NCBI RefSeq assembly: GCF_008254045.1
Contig: NZ_CP042425.1
Location: 6,510,001 to 6,574,000 of the forward strand
Direction of reading: 5' to 3'
Origin: Limnoglobus roseus
Lineage (GTDB): Bacteria; Planctomycetota; Planctomycetia; Gemmatales; Gemmataceae
Length of the DNA stretch: 64,000 nucleotides
Under the pieces are notes generated by a model that saw only the letters and a list, made by a program, of their open reading frames with translations, was not told the origin of the DNA and made no database searches. Shown here in pieces: positions 60,114-64,000 of this stretch. Each line of letters begins with the position of its first letter. Positions within the stretch are counted from its first letter, which is position 1. The position numbers and the translations under genes are program-made.

Positions 60114-60119
60114 GGCGGC
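60048..60119 (-). tRNA. tRNA-Thr (anticodon CGT)
   Basis: 72-nt cloverleaf on the minus strand: acceptor GCCGCCT/AGGCGGC, D arm GCTC/GAGC, anticodon stem CGGCT/AGCCG with loop TTCGTAA, T arm CAGAG/CTCTG with TTCAAAT. The discriminator base is T and no CCA is encoded. Intact. Confidence 0.92.
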
Positions 60120-60256
60120 GCGGTGACTAGTGTCCCGGCACAATTAAGTTATCAACACGAGCGAATGTGACAAGGCGTCTCACTTGCAACGCCACAAACT
60201 CGAATCGTCCGAATACCTGGACACCGGATTGCGTGCCCAGGTTCGGCCACCGAAGA

Positions 60257-63200
60257 CTACTTTTTCTCCGGCAACGGCGGGCGTTTGTCGTGGTAGATCG
60301 GGTCCTTCGGATTGTCCGACACCTTCCAGACTTGGCCGTCTTTCATGTACATTTTCCGCTGCTCCTCGGCGTTGAATGGGCGGGCACCGACGCGGCCGAA
60401 GACGCCGATCTGGTGGCCCGATTCGTCCACCGCCCGGTCACGGTCGAGCGGTTTGCCGACTGACAGAACTTTGCCGTGGTGCGGCACCTTGTACGTCGCG
60501 ATCAACTTCGGCGTCGGCTTCGGGCTGAAACCGTCGTTGCCGGGTTGCTGCGGCGACGAGAGTTGCACGACCCGCATGCCGTTCTTGCCGTCCGCCACGT
60601 AGGCGAACGACGTGTTGTAGGTGATCCCTAACTTGATGTCGCGGACGTCGTCCAGCGCACCGTTGCAGTTGAACACCTGATCGAGTTTCGGCTCCTCGGC
60701 GTTGGTGATGTCGAGGATGATCATGCCCCGCTTGCCGCCGGAGACGTAAGCGTAGGTCCGGGCGACGTAGATGTTGTTACAGCCGTCGATGCGGATGAGC
60801 GATTTCGGCTTCGGGTGCGCGATGTCCGAGATGTCGAGAATCTTGATCCCCTCCTCGTCCACCACGTATGCGTAGCGGAACTGCGTCTGGATGCTCTTCG
60901 GGTGCTTGATGAACTTCTCGTCCACCACGCACTCGACCTTCGGTTCCAGCGGGTTGTCGAGGTTCACCACGACCAGGCCGGCGTCACAGGCGACGTAGGC
61001 GTAGTGGCCGATGATGTGGACGTACTGCGCCCCCTTCAGCAAGCCGTCCGGGTTGAACGTCACCTGCCGCTTGAGGTAGTTGTTGATCGGGTTGCCGTCG
61101 ATCGTCGTGCCAGCCCCGATCAGGATCAGCCCTTCCTCGGCGTCGGCCACGTACAGGAAGCCGAAGATCAGGTGAACGGGCTGCTCCTTGTTGGCCGGGT
61201 TCATCTTCCGCGTCGGGTCGACGGCCACGCTCGTCGGGGCCGTGATGTACCGGGCGTTTTTCGTCGGCACGTAGAACTTCTGGCCGACCGGCGACACCGG
61301 GGCGGTCGTGATCCGCTCGGCGAACGCCTTGTCGTCGATGAACGCGATGTCGTACACGCGGATGCCGTTCTCGCCGCAGGCCGCGTAGAGGTATTCGCCG
61401 CGGGCCTGCACCTGCAAGACTTCGTGCGTCTTGAAAGGCTTGAGCAAGCCGAACGACACGTCGCGGCCGGGGTGCTCGTGGGCATTCTTCAAGAGGCTAC
61501 CGCCCTCCAGGAACTTGGCGTAGTTGTCCGGGTAGGCCACGCGGTGCAGGTCGCTGCCGACGATCGCCTGCGGCTCGAACTGTTCGGTGAGCGTCACGCC
61601 GAATAGCCCTTCCTCGCCGGTCGCGATCCAGCCGATTCGGGTCATGTGGTTGAGGAACTGCGTGCCGTGCATGAGCAGTTGGCCCATGATGGCGTTGTTG
61701 TCGTTGTTCGTCGAGACGTGGCAGTCGGTACACTGCTTCGTCTCCCGCCAGCCCTTGCCGCGGACGGTGTGCGGGACGTTCGTGCTGAACGCCGTGCCGC
61801 CGTAGCCGTCGGCCGAGATCGTCTGCTGCTGCGAGTAGATCAACTCGCGGTTACCGTTGTAGCTGCTCACGTGGACCGCACACGACGACCGGGCGGGGTT
61901 CACCTTGTTGCCGGTCACGTCGCCGTCGCGGGCCAGCATGAAGATGTCCGACCGCAGCGTCTGGAAGCAGTACGACGTGTAGTTCCGCGTCAGGTCGCCA
62001 TCGGCGTGCAGCAGCGGCATCTTCATGTTCGCCCGTTGCGGCAGGTGGCACCCGAAGCAACTCGGGTTCCACGAACTGTGACAGGCGATGCAACTCATGT
62101 TCGAGTTCTGGTGGGCGGCGCACTTTTCGCCGCCTTCCGGCAGGTCGCCCCAGACCATCTCGCCGTTCTCCATGCGCACGGTCTTCGCGAGGGCCGACTT
62201 CTCGTTGTACCGCGGGTGGTCGCGGCTGATCGTGTCCTTCGTCTGCACGACCTCCCAGCGAACGCCCTTCTCGACGGACGAGTTCTGGAAGATGCGCTTC
62301 TTGCCGCCGGGCAGTTCCTCGACCTCGAACCGCGGCTTGCCGAACGGCGTCCGCATGGCGGCGAGGTTTCGGCCGCGACCGTCGGGGTCGCTGGTGTAGC
62401 TCGCCGGGCCGGACGTACGGAGGCTGGCGTAGTCCGACGCCGTACCGTGGCAGTCCACGCACAGGATTTCCGTGGCCCCGCGCACTTCCTGTTGAATGCG
62501 GTTGTTGCCGTGCGCGTCCTGCACGAAGTGGCAGTCCGCACAGTGCATCCCTTTCTCCATGTGGATGTCCCGCAGGTGGACCGGCTGGCCGGCTCGCTCC
62601 TTGTCGAACACTTCCTCCGCGACCTTCGACTTGATGGCCGTGTCTTGCTTCGTCTTGTGAAAGTCCTTCACCTTCGTCGCGAAGTCGGTCGCGGCCATGA
62701 GTTGCTGCGGGGTCGGGTTGGCCACGACGTTGCCGAAGTGGTCGCGGAAGTTACCCACACGGTCCCGCTTGTACACGGCGTTGAACGCCCACCCGTGGCT
62801 ATGGAAGTCGCCGAACTGGGCCTTCGTCATCTCCGGATTCAACTGGGCCATGTCGGCCGTGAAGTCCGGGTTGCCCATCTTGCTCTTGGCCGCGATCTCG
62901 TTCGGGTTGCGCATCAACGACCGCACCAGTTGCTCGGGCGACGGGTTCAACTGCTTATCAGGGTACACCTTGTCCGACTCGCTATCCTCGTCCCACCACA
63001 TGTAGCCGATGTAGCTGTTCATGACCGTCGTGCCAGGGTGGACGTGGCAGACCATGCACTGGCTCGTCGGGATCGCGTTCGTGAACCGGTGCTCGATCGG
63101 GTGGCCCGGTTCGTTCTTGGGGATGGTCGGGTCGGTGTTGGCCGACATGCCGCGGTTGCCGTACTTGGCGTAAGGGCCAGAGTGGACCGGCGAGCGGTCG

Positions 63201-64000
63201 TTAGCGTAGACGACGTGGCACGACGAACAACCGCTGGAGCGGTAGTCACCGGGGTTGTCGTTCGTGCCGAGGAAGTTCAGCGTCGGGTCGAAGAGGCGCG
63301 TCTTGTTGAGGCCGATGAACACCGGGTCGGTCCGGTTGGCCGTGCCGATGCCCCGTTCGCTGAGGCGGGTCCGCGGGCGGCCGGGTTCTTCCTTCAACTC
63401 GGGAATGCCGGTGTCCGGGCGGAAGCGGCCGCCCGGTTCGAAGATGCGCAGGATGTTCCCCGGCTGGCTATTTTCGAAGCGCGGCAGCGGGTCGAGGAAC
63501 GGCAGCACGCCCTTCTTTTCCATTTCCTCTTCCGACGGCGGTGGCCACGTGATCATCCGCACCGGCGCACCGTTCATCGAGTACGCTTCGCCGTAGCGGG
63601 CCTTCTTGAAGGGCACCGCCCCGTTGTTGTAAAGTGCGGCTCCCCAGAGCATGCACCCGGTCGTCATGATCTGCTTCCGGTTGACCTGCACTTCCTTCGG
63701 GTGACAGCCGGACGTACCGCAACTGATGTGCGCGATGCGGAAGTCGCCGGGGTTCACGAAGCGGATGTACTCCGGGGACTCGTGGTTGAGCAGCGTGTAC
63801 GACCGCACCGGGTTGGCCGACGACGCCCAGAACTGCGGGAACCGCGAGAGCGGGTGAGCCTTCTCCTTCGTGGTCGCGCAGGCATCGCCGCCGTGACAGT
63901 CGGTACAGCCGAGGCGAACCGTGTCCTTGTAGTGCGGGTCGTGGGCCGTCTGGTGACAGACGATGCACCCGCCGCTCTTGGCGGACTTCTGCTCCTCGGT
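60257..64000 (-). CDS. Large multiheme c-type cytochrome with LVIVD-like propeller, N terminus beyond the window
   Basis: The frame is open from the right edge (the codon at 63998-64000 continues the same frame) to TAG 60257-60259, over 1240 residues. Heme sites: CIVCH, CTDCH, CGTSGCH (a CX4CH type), CSSCH, CMVCH, CADCH, CVDCH, CIACH, CFGCH and CTDCH. The first ~750 residues hold all of these. The last ~450 are blades with LVIVD-like units (YAYVACDAGLVVVNLDNPLE; AYVVDEEGIKILDISDIAHP; AYVSGGKRGMIILDITNAEE; AYVADGKNGMRVVQLSS). Periplasmic or surface electron-transfer protein; the heme module plus propeller combination suggests a partner-binding platform. The next gene on this strand is not visible. 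Confidence 0.9.
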   Translation of the reverse strand, partial: TEEQKSAKSGGCIVCHQTAHDPHYKDTVRLGCTDCHGGDACATTKEKAHPLSRFPQFWASSANPVRSYTLLNHESPEYIRFVNPGDFRIAHISCGTSGCHPKEVQVNRKQIMTTGCMLWGAALYNNGAVPFKKARYGEAYSMNGAPVRMITWPPPSEEEMEKKGVLPFLDPLPRFENSQPGNILRIFEPGGRFRPDTGIPELKEEPGRPRTRLSERGIGTANRTDPVFIGLNKTRLFDPTLNFLGTNDNPGDYRSSGCSSCHVVYANDRSPVHSGPYAKYGNRGMSANTDPTIPKNEPGHPIEHRFTNAIPTSQCMVCHVHPGTTVMNSYIGYMWWDEDSESDKVYPDKQLNPSPEQLVRSLMRNPNEIAAKSKMGNPDFTADMAQLNPEMTKAQFGDFHSHGWAFNAVYKRDRVGNFRDHFGNVVANPTPQQLMAATDFATKVKDFHKTKQDTAIKSKVAEEVFDKERAGQPVHLRDIHMEKGMHCADCHFVQDAHGNNRIQQEVRGATEILCVDCHGTASDYASLRTSGPASYTSDPDGRGRNLAAMRTPFGKPRFEVEELPGGKKRIFQNSSVEKGVRWEVVQTKDTISRDHPRYNEKSALAKTVRMENGEMVWGDLPEGGEKCAAHQNSNMSCIACHSSWNPSCFGCHLPQRANMKMPLLHADGDLTRNYTSYCFQTLRSDIFMLARDGDVTGNKVNPARSSCAVHVSSYNGNRELIYSQQQTISADGYGGTAFSTNVPHTVRGKGWRETKQCTDCHVSTNNDNNAIMGQLLMHGTQFLNHMTRIGWIATGEEGLFGVTLTEQFEPQAIVGSDLHRVAYPDNYAKFLEGGSLLKNAHEHPGRDVSFGLLKPFKTHEVLQVQARGEYLYAACGENGIRVYDIAFIDDKAFAERITTAPVSPVGQKFYVPTKNARYITAPTSVAVDPTRKMNPANKEQPVHLIFGFLYVADAEEGLILIGAGTTIDGNPINNYLKRQVTFNPDGLLKGAQYVHIIGHYAYVACDAGLVVVNLDNPLEPKVECVVDEKFIKHPKSIQTQFRYAYVVDEEGIKILDISDIAHPKPKSLIRIDGCNNIYVARTYAYVSGGKRGMIILDITNAEEPKLDQVFNCNGALDDVRDIKLGITYNTSFAYVADGKNGMRVVQLSSPQQPGNDGFSPKPTPKLIATYKVPHHGKVLSVGKPLDRDRAVDESGHQIGVFGRVGARPFNAEEQRKMYMKDGQVWKVSDNPKDPIYHDKRPPLPEKK

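Overview
The window is GC-rich, densely coded bacterial DNA that looks like a planctomycete of the Gemmata group (family Gemmataceae). This is inferred from gene content: a TIGR03067-type lipoprotein, a protein-kinase/STAND/formylglycine-enzyme-like giant protein, PQQ-propeller proteins opening with a WPQWMGPNRDG motif, a multiheme cytochrome with LVIVD-like repeats, and several secreted or repeat families I associate with that group. No rRNA or species marker is present.

Layout. (1) 1-1.5 kb, flank: the tail of an IS3-type transposase, a protein of four ~70-residue repeats, and an intact tRNA-Arg(UCU). (2) 1.52-28.84 kb, integrated mobile element: bounded by a 44-bp direct repeat (one mismatch) that is the 3' half of a tRNA with a TCT anticodon. 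A tyrosine recombinase sits at the left end. Then come a small excisionase-like gene, a broken replication/primase-helicase gene, many small unknown genes, an XRE repressor facing twin palindromic operators, an orphan FlgG-like lipoprotein, secreted and membrane proteins, an ArsR regulator, a DNA methyltransferase fused to an Mrr-like nuclease domain, and a phage-tail-like set (tape measure, chaperone-like gene and overlapping small genes). No capsid, portal or large terminase is seen, so it is either a degraded prophage or a satellite-like island. (3) 28.8-29.9 kb: a scar of a second, frameshifted recombinase and a deleted IS5-family transposase. (4) 30-32 kb: cation/proton antiporter and a small unknown gene. 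(5) 32.35-43.9 kb: a co-directional group of kinase-STAND-FGE protein, small membrane protein, three glycosyltransferases (two sharing a new-looking Cys-rich N-terminal module) and a subtilisin-like protein lacking the usual catalytic Asp. (6) 44-50.1 kb: secreted/membrane proteins, an AEC transporter, and a membrane-protein gene split by a complete IS66-type element that carries a DUF6891-like passenger gene; 8-bp target duplications and 14-bp inverted repeats are visible. (7) 50.6-58.5 kb: ferredoxin-MBL protein, amidohydrolase, PQQ-like protein, alpha/beta hydrolase and a five-PAS hybrid histidine kinase. (8) 58.8-64 kb: a third member of a secreted family, an integrase-tail scar against tRNA-Thr(CGU), and a >1200-residue multiheme cytochrome running off the right edge.

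The most solid results, readable directly from the sequence, are the att repeats with the integrase frame running through the core in both configurations, and the IS66 insertion whose removal restores an open reading frame. Most domain names are family recognition by eye and have not been searched.
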